From NCBI GenBank assembly GCA_945897755.1, contig CAMDGH010000001.1:1-64000 (forward strand): 64,000 bases of DNA, read 5' to 3'. The translations under genes were made by a program, and so were the position numbers. The first letter of the stretch is position 1. Each line of letters begins with the position of its first letter. Shown here piece by piece: positions 29,463 to 41,601 of this stretch. The notes below the pieces were generated by a model. That model was not told where the DNA came from, ran no database searches, and worked only from the letters and a program-made list of their open reading frames with translations. This DNA is from Chryseobacterium gleum (lineage in GTDB: Bacteria; Bacteroidota; Bacteroidia; Flavobacteriales_D; Crocinitomicaceae).

Positions 29463-32400
29463 ATGGCTTTTAGAAAAGAAACACCAAAAAAACAAAGTAG
29501 TTTTAGTAAAATCACAATATCATTGGCATCTCCAGAAGTAATTCTGGAGCAGTCAAGTGGTGAAGTATTAAAACCAGAGACAATTAATTATAGAACATAT
29601 AAACCAGAAAGAGATGGTTTATTTTGTGAAAGAATTTTTGGTCCAGTTAAAGATTATGAATGCCATTGTGGTAAGTATAAACGTATTCGATATAAAGGAA
29701 TCGTTTGTGACCGTTGTGGAGTTGAGGTAACAGAAAAGAAGGTGCGTCGTGAAAGAATGGGGCATATTTCTTTAGTTGTTCCAGTTGCACACATTTGGTA
29801 TTTCCGTTCTTTACCTAACAAAATCGGTTATTTATTAGGACTTCCTACTAAAAAACTAGATCAGATTATTTATTACGAACGTTATGTTGTAATTCAAACA
29901 GGAACTGCTACTCATTTAGATGCTTCTCCTATTAAGAGATTAGATTTTTTAACGGAAGAGGAATACCTTGATATTTTAGAATCTGATTCTGTATCTAAAG
30001 AAAATCATCATTTAGATGATTCAGATCCGAATAAATTTATTGCTAAAATGGGTGCTGAAGCACTTCATGATTTGCTTAAAGGATTAAACCTAGATGAATT
30101 ATCTTTTGGTCTTCGTCATAGTGCAAACACAGAAACTTCAGTTCAACGTAAAAATGAAGCATTAAAACGTTTACAAGTTGTTGAATCAATGCGTGAATCG
30201 CAAACGCGTATTTCGAACCGTCCTGAGTGGATGATTGTTAAAGTTGTGCCTGTTATTCCACCTGAATTGCGCCCATTGGTTCCTTTGGATGGTGGTCGTT
30301 TTGCTACTTCTGATTTAAATGACCTTTATCGTCGTGTTATTATTCGAAATAATCGTTTGAAACGTTTGATCGAAATTAAAGCACCTGAAGTAATTTTAAG
30401 AAATGAAAAACGGATGTTACAAGAATCTGTAGATTCTTTATTCGATAATTCTAGAAAAGCAAGTGCGGTTAAAACTGAATCAAATCGACCTTTAAAATCA
30501 TTATCTGATTCTTTAAAAGGCAAACAAGGACGTTTCCGTCAAAATTTATTAGGTAAACGTGTTGACTATTCTGCACGTTCTGTTATTGTTGTTGGTCCAG
30601 ATTTGAAATTGCACGAATGTGGTCTTCCGAAAGACATGGCTGCTGAACTTTATAAACCATTCATTATCCGTAAAATGATAGAGCGTGGTATCGTAAAAAC
30701 AGTTAAGTCTGCTAAAAAAATTGTTGATAAAAAAGACCCTGTTGTTTGGGATATTTTAGAAAGTATTTTAAAAGGTCACCCTGTATTATTAAATCGTGCT
30801 CCTACTCTTCACCGATTGGGTATTCAAGCTTTTCAACCTAAATTAATTGAAGGAAAAGCAATTCGATTACATCCTTTAGTTACGACTGCCTTCAATGCGG
30901 ATTTTGATGGGGATCAAATGGCTGTTCACTTACCACTTGGTAATGCAGCTATTTTAGAAGCTCAATTGTTGATGCTTGCTTCTCATAATATTTTAAATCC
31001 TGCTAATGGTGCTCCAATTGCTGTACCTTCTCAAGACATGGTTCTTGGTTTGTATTATATTACGAAGCCAAGAACTTCAACTCCTGAAAGAAAAGTAAAA
31101 GGGGAAGGTGGTATTTTCTATTCTCCGGAAGAAGTGATTATCGCTTATAATGAAGGTAAATTAGAATTACATGCCCCGATCAAAGTTAAATCTTATGATT
31201 TAGATGCTTCGGGTCTTCCTGCTTTAATGATGATTGAAACTACGTGTGGTAGAGTCCTTTTTAATGAACAAGTTCCTCGTGAAGTTGGATTTATTAATGA
31301 CATATTAACTAAGAAAGCACTTCGTGATATCATTGGACGCGTATTAAAAGTATCTGGTACTGCAAGGACCGCTCAATTTCTTGATGATATTAAAGAGTTA
31401 GGTTACAATATGGCTTTCAAAGGTGGATTATCATTCAATTTAGATGATATTATCATTCCTGCTGAAAAGTCGGTCTTGGTATCTAAGGCTGAAGCTGATG
31501 TTTTAGAGGTGATGAGTAACTACAATATTGGACTAATCACTAATAATGAACGTTATAACCAAATTATTGATATTTGGACGCATACAAATTCTCGATTAAC
31601 TGAAACACTAATGGATCAGTTGAAAAATGATAATCAGGGTTTCAACTCTATTTACATGATGTTCGATTCTGGTGCTCGTGGATCTAGAGAACAAATACGT
31701 CAGTTATCTGGAATGAGGGGATTAATGGCTAAACCACAAAAATCAGGTGCTTCTGCTCAGGAAATCATTGAAAATCCAATTTTAGCTAACTTTAAAGAAG
31801 GTTTGTCTATTCTTGAATACTTTATTTCTACACATGGTGCTCGAAAAGGACTTGCTGATACGGCATTAAAAACTGCAGATGCTGGTTATTTAACAAGGCG
31901 TTTGGTTGATGTATCTCAGGATGTGATTATTAATTCACAAGATTGCGGTACTCTTCGTGGTTTAGTTGCTACTTCACTTAAGAAAAATGATGATATCGTT
32001 GAACCATTAATTGATCGTATTGTTGGTCGTACTTCGGTGCATAATATTTATAACCCAGATACGAATGAGTTAATAGCTAATTCGGGTGAATTAATTTCTG
32101 AATTTATTGGTGAAGCGATTGAAGCTGCTGGTATAGAGGAAGTTGAAATTAGATCTGTGTTAACATGCGAAATGAGAAGAGGTGTTTGTGCTAAATGTTA
32201 TGGTATAAATCTTTCAAATCACAGGTTAGCTCAAGAAGGAGATACTGTTGGTGTTGTTGCTGCTCAGTCTATTGGTGAACCAGGAACTCAGTTAACGCTT
32301 CGTACTTTCCACGTTGGTGGTACAGCATCTAATACAACTGACATCTCTGACATGAAAGCTAAAGCAAATGGTATTCTTGAAATCGACGAATTAAGAACGA

Positions 32401-33755
32401 TTGATATTAAAACGAATGATGGTGTTAAGAAAATTGTTGTTGGTCGTGCTGCTGAATTAAAAATCACAGATGAAAATACAGGTATCGTTATTATGACAGC
32501 GAATGTTCCTTATGGATCTGAATTGTTAATTGGTAATAATATTTCAATTAAGCGTGGTGATGTAATCTGTAAATGGGATCCATATAATGCTGTAATTGTT
32601 TCTGAAGTTTCTGGAAAAGTAGTTTATGATAATATTCATGAAGGAATAACTTACCGAGAGGAAATTGATGAACAAACAGGATACAAGGAAATTGTTATTA
32701 TCGAATCACGTGATAAAAAGAAAAATCCTGCTATTCATATCATTAATCCTAAAACAAAAGAAGTTCTTCGCGAATATAGCTTACCTGTAGATGCGCATAT
32801 TTCTGTAAATGAAGGTGATAAAGTTGAAGCAGGTGTTACCTTGGTTAAAATCCCGAGATTGTCTGGCAAGACTGGAGATATCACTGGAGGACTTCCTAGA
32901 GTTACAGAGTTGTTTGAAGCTAGAAATCCTTCTAATCCTGCTGTTGTTTCTGAAATTGATGGTATCGCTAATTATGGTACAAAAATTAAAAGAGGTAATA
33001 GAGAGGTTGTAATTACTTCAAAAACAGGAGAGGAAAGAAAATACTTAGTTCCACTTTCTAAACATATCTTAGTACAAGAAAATGATTTTGTTAGAGCAGG
33101 TCAACCATTATCTGATGGTGCGATAACTCCAAATGATATTCTTAATATTGAGGGTCCAACGAAGGTGCAAGAATACATTGTGAATGAGATTCAAGAGGTG
33201 TATCGTTTGCAAGGGGTTAAGATAAATGATAAGCATTTCGAAGTAATTGTTCGTCAAATGATGCTTAAAGTTGAAATAATTGATGGAGGCGATACTAAAT
33301 TCTTAGAAGGTCAGTCAGTTCATAAAGCTGATTTTATGGAAGAAAATGATGCGCTTTTTGGAATGATCGTTATTGAAGATGCTGGAGATTCAGATGAGTT
33401 GAATGCGGGACAAATTATTTCTTCACGTAAACTAAGAGATGTTAATTCTCAACTGAAACGTGCAGATAAGAAAATTGTTCAAGCGAGAGAAGCAGTTCCT
33501 GCTACTTCGACTCCTTTGCTTCAAGGGATTACAAGGGCGTCTTTACAGACTCAATCGTTTATTTCGGCAGCTTCTTTTCAAGAAACGACAAAGGTGCTTA
33601 ACGAAGCGGCTATTTCTGGAAAAGTAGATCATTTATTAGGACTAAAAGAAAATGTAATTGTTGGACATTTAATTCCTGCAGGGACTGGTACAAGAAGATT
33701 TCAAAATGTATTAGTTTCATCGAAGGAAACTTTAGCTGAATTACAAGAAAATTAA
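29463..33755 (+). CDS. rpoC: DNA-directed RNA polymerase subunit beta'
   Basis: 1430 aa; [42 protein letters not shown]. Confidence 0.99.
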   Translation: MAFRKETPKKQSSFSKITISLASPEVILEQSSGEVLKPETINYRTYKPERDGLFCERIFGPVKDYECHCGKYKRIRYKGIVCDRCGVEVTEKKVRRERMGHISLVVPVAHIWYFRSLPNKIGYLLGLPTKKLDQIIYYERYVVIQTGTATHLDASPIKRLDFLTEEEYLDILESDSVSKENHHLDDSDPNKFIAKMGAEALHDLLKGLNLDELSFGLRHSANTETSVQRKNEALKRLQVVESMRESQTRISNRPEWMIVKVVPVIPPELRPLVPLDGGRFATSDLNDLYRRVIIRNNRLKRLIEIKAPEVILRNEKRMLQESVDSLFDNSRKASAVKTESNRPLKSLSDSLKGKQGRFRQNLLGKRVDYSARSVIVVGPDLKLHECGLPKDMAAELYKPFIIRKMIERGIVKTVKSAKKIVDKKDPVVWDILESILKGHPVLLNRAPTLHRLGIQAFQPKLIEGKAIRLHPLVTTAFNADFDGDQMAVHLPLGNAAILEAQLLMLASHNILNPANGAPIAVPSQDMVLGLYYITKPRTSTPERKVKGEGGIFYSPEEVIIAYNEGKLELHAPIKVKSYDLDASGLPALMMIETTCGRVLFNEQVPREVGFINDILTKKALRDIIGRVLKVSGTARTAQFLDDIKELGYNMAFKGGLSFNLDDIIIPAEKSVLVSKAEADVLEVMSNYNIGLITNNERYNQIIDIWTHTNSRLTETLMDQLKNDNQGFNSIYMMFDSGARGSREQIRQLSGMRGLMAKPQKSGASAQEIIENPILANFKEGLSILEYFISTHGARKGLADTALKTADAGYLTRRLVDVSQDVIINSQDCGTLRGLVATSLKKNDDIVEPLIDRIVGRTSVHNIYNPDTNELIANSGELISEFIGEAIEAAGIEEVEIRSVLTCEMRRGVCAKCYGINLSNHRLAQEGDTVGVVAAQSIGEPGTQLTLRTFHVGGTASNTTDISDMKAKANGILEIDELRTIDIKTNDGVKKIVVGRAAELKITDENTGIVIMTANVPYGSELLIGNNISIKRGDVICKWDPYNAVIVSEVSGKVVYDNIHEGITYREEIDEQTGYKEIVIIESRDKKKNPAIHIINPKTKEVLREYSLPVDAHISVNEGDKVEAGVTLVKIPRLSGKTGDITGGLPRVTELFEARNPSNPAVVSEIDGIANYGTKIKRGNREVVITSKTGEERKYLVPLSKHILVQENDFVRAGQPLSDGAITPNDILNIEGPTKVQEYIVNEIQEVYRLQGVKINDKHFEVIVRQMMLKVEIIDGGDTKFLEGQSVHKADFMEENDALFGMIVIEDAGDSDELNAGQIISSRKLRDVNSQLKRADKKIVQAREAVPATSTPLLQGITRASLQTQSFISAASFQETTKVLNEAAISGKVDHLLGLKENVIVGHLIPAGTGTRRFQNVLVSSKETLAELQEN

Positions 33756-33771
33756 TTTTTGTTTTTTATAG

Positions 33772-33801
33772 ATGGGGGTACATTTGTGTATCCCCATTTT
33801 T
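33772..33801 (+). terminator. Intrinsic terminator after rpoC
   Basis: atgggggtaca-tttg-tgtatccccat 11-bp stem followed by tttta. Confidence 0.75.
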
Positions 33802-33814
33802 ATTTTAATTAATT

Positions 33815-34123
33815 ATGGAAGAAAATAATGAAAATCAAATTAGCATTGAGCTAAATGAAGAAATTGCAACAGGAATTTATTCTAATTTAGCAATTATCAC
33901 GCATTCTCAATCAGAATTTATAAGTGATTTTGTTCAGTTATTGCCTGGTATGCCAAAAGCGCAAGTGAAATCTCGAATCATTATGACTCCCTTTAATGCA
34001 AAGCGATTGATGCGTGCATTGATGGATAATGTTCAGAAATATGAGCAATCATTTGGACTAATACATGAGGATGATGTTCCAACACCGCCTATGAATTTTG
34101 GGACACCGAAAACACAAGCTTAA
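33815..34123 (+). CDS. DUF3467 domain-containing protein
   Basis: 102 aa; ISIELNEEIATGIYSNLAIITHSQSEFISDFVQLLPGMPKAQVKSRIIMTPFNAKRLMRALMDNV. Confidence 0.85.
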   Translation: MEENNENQISIELNEEIATGIYSNLAIITHSQSEFISDFVQLLPGMPKAQVKSRIIMTPFNAKRLMRALMDNVQKYEQSFGLIHEDDVPTPPMNFGTPKTQA

Positions 34124-34238
34124 CTTAGGTGATATAATAATCATTTCAAGTATATAGAATTTATTATTTGTTAAGAAGTATTTTTTTAATATGTGAAAAT
34201 ATTAGATTATCAATACTACTTTTGTAAAAAAAAAATAT

Positions 34239-34547
34239 ATGTCTGAAAAATCCACACAATTTATAAATGATATTCGTTTAAAGTTTCAAACGATTCAAGA
34301 AACAATTTTAGATTTACGTTCTGAAAATCAACTTTTAAAAGTTGATAATTCACGTTTGTCTGAAGAATTAGAACTAAAAAGGAGTGCGTTTGATCAAGTA
34401 AATGCTGAGTTAATTGGTTTGAAATCTCAAAACAATGAATTGACTCTTTTGTTAACTCAAAAAGATGATTCTACGAATGAAAATGATCAATTGATAAATG
34501 AGTTAGTTAAAGAAATTGATGATTGTATTAGCCTTCTCAAAAATTAA
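34239..34547 (+). CDS. Small coiled-coil protein upstream of zapA
   Basis: 102 aa, predicted continuous coiled coil (LDLRSENQLLKVDNSRLSEELELKRSAFDQVNAELIGLKSQNNEL); its stop is adjacent to the zapA start. Confidence 0.75.
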   Translation: MSEKSTQFINDIRLKFQTIQETILDLRSENQLLKVDNSRLSEELELKRSAFDQVNAELIGLKSQNNELTLLLTQKDDSTNENDQLINELVKEIDDCISLLKN

Positions 34548-34549
34548 TT

Positions 34550-34837
34550 ATGAGTAAAATCCCCTTGAAGATTGTAGTTGCTGGTAGAACCTATCCTTTA
34601 ACAGTTAATGAAGGAGAAGAAAGTAAGATTTTGAAAGCAGCTGAAGACATTAATAGAGCAATTAAACTTTTGCAAGAAAATTATGCTGTTAAAGACATGC
34701 AAGATTTATTGGCAATGACTGCGCTTCAATTGGCAACGAAGTCTTCAAACCCAGGTCCAAATACCAGTCAGCAAGAAATTGATGAATTAGAAATCTCATT
34801 AGAGATTTTATTAGAGGACTTGAATAATATAAAATAA
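34550..34837 (+). CDS. zapA: Cell division protein ZapA
   Basis: 95 aa; PLKIVVAGRTYPLTVNEGEESKILKAAEDINRAIKLLQENYAVKDMQDLLAMTALQLA. Confidence 0.88.
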   Translation: MSKIPLKIVVAGRTYPLTVNEGEESKILKAAEDINRAIKLLQENYAVKDMQDLLAMTALQLATKSSNPGPNTSQQEIDELEISLEILLEDLNNIK

Positions 34838-34864
34838 CCATCCTTTTGGATTAAAATAATACAT

Positions 34865-36397
34865 ATGTACACAGTAATTGGTATATTAATAGGAACTATT
34901 GTAGGGGCTATTTTGTCTTTTCTTATACAAAGTTTTTTATTGAAAAAACGTGTTGAAAAAACATTGTTAGATGCCGAACATGACGGAGAAGCAATTAAAA
35001 AAGATAAGATATTTCAAGCAAAGGAACGTTTTTTGAAATTAAAAGAAGAGCATGAGGAGGTAATCAAAGACAGAGAACGAAAAACGCAATCAAACGAAGA
35101 TAAAATTAAAGCTAAAGAAAAGGCCTTATCTCAAAAAACAGAAGAAGTTGCTAGAAAAGAAAAAGAACTTGATAAAACTCAATTGGATTTAGATCATAAA
35201 ATCGCTACTGTTGAGGTAAAGCATCAAGAACTAGATAAAACCCAACAAAAAAGAGTTGCAGAACTTTCCCGAATAAGTGGTATGTCTGTTGAAGACGCTA
35301 AGAATCATATGATGGAAGCATTGGTTGATGAAGCTAGAACTGGTGCTATGGCTTTAATTAAAGAGGTTACAGAAGAAGCTAAATTAAACGCTAATCGTGA
35401 GGCCAAAAAGATCGTTATTCAGACAATACAAAGGGTTGCAACTGAACAAGCGGTTGAAAATGCAGTATCTGTTTTTAATATCGAATCTGATGAAGTTAAA
35501 GGTCGTATTATTGGACGAGAGGGTAGAAATATTCGTGCAATTGAAGCGGCTACAGGGGTAGAAATTATTGTTGATGATACACCAGAAGCGATTATACTTT
35601 CTTGTTTTGACCCTGTACGTAGAGAAATTGCTAGACTTTCCTTACATCAATTGGTATCAGACGGAAGAATTCATCCGGCACGTATTGAAGAAGTTGTTGC
35701 TAAAACAAAAAAATCACTCGAAGAAGAAATTGCAGAAACAGGTAGAAGAACTTGTATTGATTTAGGGATTCATGGGTTGCATCCAGAATTGACACGAATG
35801 GTTGGTAGAATGAAATACCGTTCATCTTATGGTCAAAACCTTTTACAACACTCCCGTGAAGTTGCAAATCTATGTGCTATCATGGCAGCTGAATTAGGGT
35901 TAAATGTTAAAATAGCGAAAAGAGCAGGTTTATTACATGATATTGGTAAAGTTCCTGATGAAGAACCAGAATTACCACATGCAATTTTAGGAATGAAATT
36001 GGCTGAAAAATATGGGGAAAAGCCGGATGTTTGCAATGCAATTGGAGCTCACCACGATGAAATAGAAATGACTACATTGATCTCACCTATTGTTCAGGTT
36101 TGTGATGCTGTTTCTGGCGCTCGTCCTGGCGCGAGAAGAGAGATTGTAGAGTCTTATATAAAAAGAATTAAGGAGTTAGAAAATCTTGCTCTTTCTTATG
36201 ATGGTGTAACAAGTGCTTATGCAATCCAAGCAGGAAGGGAATTGAGGGTTTTAGTCGAAAGTGAAAAAGTAACTGATTTAAAAGCGGATGAATTATCATT
36301 TGCGATTTCACAACGAATTCAAACAGAAATGACTTATCCTGGCCAGGTGAAAGTAACTGTAATTCGTGAAAAAAGATCTGTTAATTATGCAAAATAA
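34865..36397 (+). CDS. rny: Ribonuclease Y
   Basis: 510 aa; N-terminal TM, KH ([36 protein letters not shown]), HD ([27 protein letters not shown]). Confidence 0.98.
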   Translation: MYTVIGILIGTIVGAILSFLIQSFLLKKRVEKTLLDAEHDGEAIKKDKIFQAKERFLKLKEEHEEVIKDRERKTQSNEDKIKAKEKALSQKTEEVARKEKELDKTQLDLDHKIATVEVKHQELDKTQQKRVAELSRISGMSVEDAKNHMMEALVDEARTGAMALIKEVTEEAKLNANREAKKIVIQTIQRVATEQAVENAVSVFNIESDEVKGRIIGREGRNIRAIEAATGVEIIVDDTPEAIILSCFDPVRREIARLSLHQLVSDGRIHPARIEEVVAKTKKSLEEEIAETGRRTCIDLGIHGLHPELTRMVGRMKYRSSYGQNLLQHSREVANLCAIMAAELGLNVKIAKRAGLLHDIGKVPDEEPELPHAILGMKLAEKYGEKPDVCNAIGAHHDEIEMTTLISPIVQVCDAVSGARPGARREIVESYIKRIKELENLALSYDGVTSAYAIQAGRELRVLVESEKVTDLKADELSFAISQRIQTEMTYPGQVKVTVIREKRSVNYAK

Positions 36398-36417
36398 AAG
36401 CATTTAATTATCTATTT

Positions 36418-36453
36418 AAAAGAACTCTTTTTTTTAATTGAGTTCTTTTTTTT
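36418..36453 (+). terminator. Intrinsic terminator after rny
   Basis: aaaagaactc...gagttctttt 10-bp stem with T-tract. Confidence 0.75.
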
Positions 36454-36462
36454 GCTCAATTT

Positions 36463-37746
36463 TTGATGAAACGTATTCGAATTTTATTTAAAAATGATTT
36501 TGTTAAATCTGTTACTATTTTAGTTACAGGAACCATTTTGTCACAACTTGTAGTTTTTTTATTATCCCCCATTATCTCAAGGTTATATACTCCAGAAGAC
36601 AATGCTGATTTTGCTATTTTTATTCGCATAGTCATTTTTATTTCTACCATCGTGACTGCTCGTTTTGAATCGGCTCTTGTCTTACCTAAAAAAGATGAAC
36701 ATGCTTTTTCTTTATACCTGCTCTTAATTCTATTGATTAAATATGGTTTTATAATATCATTGCCAATTTCTTTTTTAATTGTTTTCTTTTTTGAGTTATC
36801 TTCTAATATAGACTTCGTTATAGTATCGGTTCCTTTTGGTTTTCTTCTTCTTGCGATTATGAATATTGGGAACAATTTGGCAATTCGTTTTGGCGAATTT
36901 AAAGAAATTAGTAGGATACGTATGCTCAATTCCATTTCAATGAATTGTGCTAACATTTTATTTGGTTGGGCTGGGTTAGCATTTAAGGGACTCATTTTTG
37001 GGTATATAATTAGTGTTGCTTTACCGAGTATTTGGTTTACTCGAAAATTCAGATTCTTGTCATCAAAGTTTATTGATTTTTCTAATCCAAAAAGAAAGTA
37101 CGTTATCGGAAGAAAATACCTTGAGTTTCCAAAGGTTATGTTACCCCATGCTTTAATCGATATTTCCAGGGAAATGCTTATTGTTTTTTTTATTCTTCTT
37201 TATTTTGATAAAAACACATTAGGCTCATATGATTTTTCATTTAAAATGCTAAAGTTGCCATTGTCCGTTTTAGGTGCTGCTATTGGTCAAGTTTATTTTC
37301 AAAACATAGCGAAAAAGCATAATAATGGAGAATCATTAATGTATATTACTTTTACAACAATGCGTAATTTATTTTTATTTTCAATTGTACCCTTTGGATT
37401 ATTGTTTTTTATAGGAGATGACTTATTTGCTTTTGTTTTTGGTGAAAATTGGAGGCAAGCAGGGGAGTATTCACAGATTATGGCACCATGGTTAATGTTA
37501 AATTTAATTGTCTCCCCTATCTCCCAATTACCGATGGTTTTGGGTAAGCTTAAATTTTTTTTCTGGATAGGATTAGTTGGCTCGATACTATTAATTTCGG
37601 TTTTAAATTTACCTTTCTTTATAGGGCATCAAATGAATTTTAATACTGTTTTAAAATGGATAAATTGGACTCAGTTTGCATTTATGTTATTTGTATTGCT
37701 TTGGATGGTTTTTATTGTAAAAAAAGACAATAAGCAAATTCGATAG
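36463..37746 (+). CDS. Polysaccharide flippase (Wzx-like, MOP superfamily)
   Basis: 427 aa polytopic; TILSQLVVFLLSPIISRLYTPEDNADFAIFI. Confidence 0.88.
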   Translation: MMKRIRILFKNDFVKSVTILVTGTILSQLVVFLLSPIISRLYTPEDNADFAIFIRIVIFISTIVTARFESALVLPKKDEHAFSLYLLLILLIKYGFIISLPISFLIVFFFELSSNIDFVIVSVPFGFLLLAIMNIGNNLAIRFGEFKEISRIRMLNSISMNCANILFGWAGLAFKGLIFGYIISVALPSIWFTRKFRFLSSKFIDFSNPKRKYVIGRKYLEFPKVMLPHALIDISREMLIVFFILLYFDKNTLGSYDFSFKMLKLPLSVLGAAIGQVYFQNIAKKHNNGESLMYITFTTMRNLFLFSIVPFGLLFFIGDDLFAFVFGENWRQAGEYSQIMAPWLMLNLIVSPISQLPMVLGKLKFFFWIGLVGSILLISVLNLPFFIGHQMNFNTVLKWINWTQFAFMLFVLLWMVFIVKKDNKQIR

Positions 37747-37849
37747 AAATAGTAAATACAGGTAGTAGCTTTTGAAAACATCAGTTTATAAATAAGATTA
37801 AACTTTAAATACATTTTTAATTTATTAAAATGAACAAAATGAAAATAGA

Positions 37850-38452
37850 ATGAGTATATTTTTGAAATTTAGAGTTTTTATAAGTAGTTTGAGACATCCT
37901 TTTAGAGTGAGAAAATTAAAAAATCATTCACCTAAAATGATCGGTAACTATATTTTAAATGGAGTAATTTTAGATAACGTACGCATAAGTAATTCGACTG
38001 TCATAACGGATGAAAAAAACCTATCTATAAAAAAAAATGTATTTATTGGTCACTATAACTTTATTGAATCGTCGAATGGTATTTTTATAGACGAAGGGGT
38101 ACAAATGACAAATTATATTTCTATTTTAACTCATAGCAGTCATATTTCTATTCGTCTATACGGAGAGCATTATGTTAATTTTAGTGGTGAAATGGATGGA
38201 TATATTAAAGGAAAAGTTTCAATTGGAAAATATACGTTTATTGGACCTCACTCAACGATTCAAGCAGGAACAAATATTGGTATAGGGTGTATTATAGCAT
38301 CTCATAGTTTGGTTAAAGGTGATTTTCCTGACTTTTCAATCATTGGAGGGATACCTGCAAAAATAATTGGAGATACTAGAAATTTAGATAAAACATTTCT
38401 CGACAATAATTCTGAATTAAGATTTCATTATAACAAATGGACACAAAATTAA
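37850..38452 (+). CDS. Left-handed beta-helix (LbH) acyltransferase
   Basis: 200 aa; hexapeptide-like repeats, GKYTFIGPHSTIQAGTNIGIGCIIASHSLVKGDFPDFSIIGGIPAKIIG. Confidence 0.85.
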   Translation: MSIFLKFRVFISSLRHPFRVRKLKNHSPKMIGNYILNGVILDNVRISNSTVITDEKNLSIKKNVFIGHYNFIESSNGIFIDEGVQMTNYISILTHSSHISIRLYGEHYVNFSGEMDGYIKGKVSIGKYTFIGPHSTIQAGTNIGIGCIIASHSLVKGDFPDFSIIGGIPAKIIGDTRNLDKTFLDNNSELRFHYNKWTQN

Positions 38453-39375
38453 CAGTTGTAATTATTGGGTTGCCATTGTTTGCTAAACGTTTAGCAAAAC
38501 AACTTTCTGCTTATAAACCTGAAGGAAAATATATTGCATTAGATACCTACTATTCTAAAAGAGATAAAATTTTAGCACTTTGGTGGATTCGAAAAGCTGA
38601 TATTGTTTTTTCAATCAATGGTTCTTTAGAAACCAGTAAAATATTTGATTACACACTTAAATTGGGTAAACCGCTTGTTATGAATTGGGTTGGTACTGAT
38701 GTGATATTTGCCAAAAAACAATTTAATAATAAGAAAATTCGACAAGATTACGTGAATTACGCTATTCATTTATGCGAGGTAGATTGGATTAAGGAAGAGC
38801 TTTTTGAAATTGGAATCGATGCAAAAATTTTAAATTTTGCTTGTTTTGATAAAGTTTTTAAAACGGATGAATCATTTAAAAATCATTTTGCGGTATTAAA
38901 TTATATTCCTGAAGATAGAAAATCATTTTATGGGATAGACCTATATATAGAACTAGCCAAACTTAATCCAACGATACACTTTTACATTGCAGGATGCATG
39001 GCTAATGAGTATGTACTACCTGTAAATATTCTTCCTTTAGGTTGGGTATCAGACATGAATGATTTATATCTTAAAGTACAAGTTTGTATAAGAATACCAG
39101 AGCATGATGGATTATCAACATTTGTTTTAGAAGGATTAGCAAGGGGAAAACAAGTGATATACAAGTATCAATACCCTAACGTATTTCAACTGAATGATAT
39201 TCATGATATTGATTCAAAATTAAAGGAATTTCAAACAAAATGGTTAGCGAAACAATCGTTGATAAACTTAGAAGGAATGAATTATATTTCCGAACATTTT
39301 AATTCAAACTTTATTTTATCCAATTTATTATCATTTTTTTATAATTTAACAGGTAATAAATATGTCAATAGATAA
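38437..39375 (+). CDS. Glycosyltransferase-like protein
   Basis: 312 aa; PLVMNWVGTDVIFAKK, FYGIDLYIELAKLNPTIHFYIAG, IRIPEHDGLSTFVLEGLARGKQVI. Confidence 0.75.
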   Translation: MDTKLTVVIIGLPLFAKRLAKQLSAYKPEGKYIALDTYYSKRDKILALWWIRKADIVFSINGSLETSKIFDYTLKLGKPLVMNWVGTDVIFAKKQFNNKKIRQDYVNYAIHLCEVDWIKEELFEIGIDAKILNFACFDKVFKTDESFKNHFAVLNYIPEDRKSFYGIDLYIELAKLNPTIHFYIAGCMANEYVLPVNILPLGWVSDMNDLYLKVQVCIRIPEHDGLSTFVLEGLARGKQVIYKYQYPNVFQLNDIHDIDSKLKEFQTKWLAKQSLINLEGMNYISEHFNSNFILSNLLSFFYNLTGNKYVNR

Positions 39376-40579
39376 AATTCGAATAGCATTAATAACCGTA
39401 TGGTATCCACCTACTAAAAGTATTGCGGTTAATCGGATGCATGCATTTGCTAAATATTTGTCTGCAAAGGAGGATATCCATGTGTCTGTGTTTACTATGG
39501 GTGAGGTACCTTATATGAACGAAAGTAAATCAATTGATGTTTTTGCGATACCATCATCTAGAATCTCTAAAATATTAATTAGTAAGACTACTGATAATAT
39601 TTATTTACACAAAATTAAAACTGCTTTTCGTATATTATACATCAAGGTTGCCGGAAGTCCTTTTGAGAATTGGAGAATAAAAAGTATAAAAAATTTAATT
39701 GAGGTTGATAAATTAACTCCATTTGATTGTATCATTAGTTCTTACTCTCCTGAGGATGCACATTTATTAGCGATTGAATTTATAGAAAAGATCAGAAGAA
39801 TACCATGGATTGCTGATATGAGAGATGAAATGAGTTTAAATCCAGGGATTTCATTATCTCAAAAAAAAAAATTGGCTGACATTGAAGTTAAAGTAAATAA
39901 ACATGCAAGTGCGATAACTTCTGTTAGTGGTCCTATCTTGGATGATTTTCGTTCTATATGTCCTAAGGTTAATTTTTTCGAAGAAATAAGAAATGGTTTC
40001 GATCATACATTTCAGCCAATACATAGGTTAAAAAATTCTTATTTTTCAATAGGATATTTTGGCACGTTTTACGGTGCTCGAAAACCCTGCTTTTTTTTTG
40101 AGGGCTTATGTGCTTTTAAGAAAAAATATTCAGCTGTACAATTTAAAATTATGTTGTATGGAGTTCATCATAATTTTACAATCCCTACTGAATTGGTTGA
40201 TTATGTTTCAATCGAAGATAGTTTATCATACTCCGATGCTATTGTAGAAATGTCTAAAATGGATGTAAATTTATTGGTTTTACCAAGTGGAGTTGGAAAG
40301 GGGGTTTATTCGGGAAAAATTTTTGACTATATATCAGTTCATAAGCCAGTTTTTGCATGTGTTGATATAGAGGATGTTGCAGCAGAATTGATTATGAAGT
40401 TGGAATGTGGTTATGTTGCAGATTTTTATTCTGTAGATGAAATTTTTGCTCAACTTGAATTATTTTATTTTGATTGGTTATCGAATGTTAATAAATCTGC
40501 TAAAAAAACAGAAATAGATAAATTAAACCGCAAATCTCAGATTGAAAAGTTAGAAAATTTAATTAGACGTTTAGTATGA
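39362..40579 (+). CDS. Glycosyltransferase (GT4-like)
   Basis: 405 aa; WYPPTKSIAVNRMHAFAKYL, IPWIADMRDEMS, GYFGTFYGARKPCFFFEGL, VYSGKIFDYISVHKPVFACV. Confidence 0.8.
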   Translation: MSIDKIRIALITVWYPPTKSIAVNRMHAFAKYLSAKEDIHVSVFTMGEVPYMNESKSIDVFAIPSSRISKILISKTTDNIYLHKIKTAFRILYIKVAGSPFENWRIKSIKNLIEVDKLTPFDCIISSYSPEDAHLLAIEFIEKIRRIPWIADMRDEMSLNPGISLSQKKKLADIEVKVNKHASAITSVSGPILDDFRSICPKVNFFEEIRNGFDHTFQPIHRLKNSYFSIGYFGTFYGARKPCFFFEGLCAFKKKYSAVQFKIMLYGVHHNFTIPTELVDYVSIEDSLSYSDAIVEMSKMDVNLLVLPSGVGKGVYSGKIFDYISVHKPVFACVDIEDVAAELIMKLECGYVADFYSVDEIFAQLELFYFDWLSNVNKSAKKTEIDKLNRKSQIEKLENLIRRLV

Positions 40580-41601
40580 AACTATTAATTGTTGGTTCTA
40601 ATTCAGTTCATGTATCATCGTTTATTGCATCTATTGAAAATGATAAAAATGAGTTGTTGTTGTTGGCAGAGGAGTCGTGTTCTTTTGTTGATTCAAATAG
40701 GGAATACGCTGTTAGTTTTAGGAGTTTAAATCCATTCTTTTTAATCTTTAATTTAATAAGATTAAAGCGACTTATAAGGATTTTAAAACCAGATTTAATT
40801 CATATTCACCAAGTAAATCGTTTAGCTTTTTTTGTTTCTTTAGTAGCTGTTAGATTAAAGTTGCCTTTTATTGTAACGGCTTGGGGAAGTGATGTTTTAA
40901 CTATTCCAAAGAAAAATAGACTTTATTTTGAAATGGTTAGATATGTTTTGAAGGAAGCAGTATTTGTTACTGCAGATTCAAGTGAAATGATTAAAACGAT
41001 GCGTGGTATTTCTCCAGATTCAACTAAGTACAAGTTATTACAGTATGGAATCGATATAGTGCCACAAAGCGATAAAGAACAATTGATATTCTCAAACCGA
41101 TTACATAAGTCTTTATATCAAATTGATAAGATTATTGATTATTTTTCTGAATTTGTTAAGTATTATAGCACTTGGAGATTGGTGATTGCTGGACATGGAT
41201 CTGAAACAGACCATTTAAAGCAGTTAGTTATTGATTATGGTATTGAAGATAAGGTTAGTTTTGTTGGATGGTTAAATAAGGAGGCAAATTACGATTTTTA
41301 TTCTAGGGCAGAAATTTACATTACTCTACCTAAAAGTGATGGTATGTCGGTGAGTGTTCTAGAAGCTATGTCTGCAGGATGTATTCCTATTGTAGCTGAT
41401 TTAGCTGTTTCTAAGGAATGGATTAATAATGGTGTTAATGGTGTAATTTGTTCGTCAACTTCAAATCCTTTTTTTGATGCTGTGAAGTTATCTCAACCTG
41501 ATGTTGCAGTCATTAATTTGAAATTAGTGAACAAAAAAGCAACAAGAAAAGCGTCTAATGCTCTTTTTTTTGAGTTATACTCTAAATGTATTAAGCTATG
41601 A
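40576..41601 (+). CDS. Glycosyltransferase family 4 protein
   Basis: 341 aa; VTAWGSDVL, LVIAGHGSETDHLKQLVIDYGIEDKVSFVGWL, SDGMSVSVLEAMSAGCIPIVADL. Confidence 0.9.
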   Translation: MKLLIVGSNSVHVSSFIASIENDKNELLLLAEESCSFVDSNREYAVSFRSLNPFFLIFNLIRLKRLIRILKPDLIHIHQVNRLAFFVSLVAVRLKLPFIVTAWGSDVLTIPKKNRLYFEMVRYVLKEAVFVTADSSEMIKTMRGISPDSTKYKLLQYGIDIVPQSDKEQLIFSNRLHKSLYQIDKIIDYFSEFVKYYSTWRLVIAGHGSETDHLKQLVIDYGIEDKVSFVGWLNKEANYDFYSRAEIYITLPKSDGMSVSVLEAMSAGCIPIVADLAVSKEWINNGVNGVICSSTSNPFFDAVKLSQPDVAVINLKLVNKKATRKASNALFFELYSKCIKL

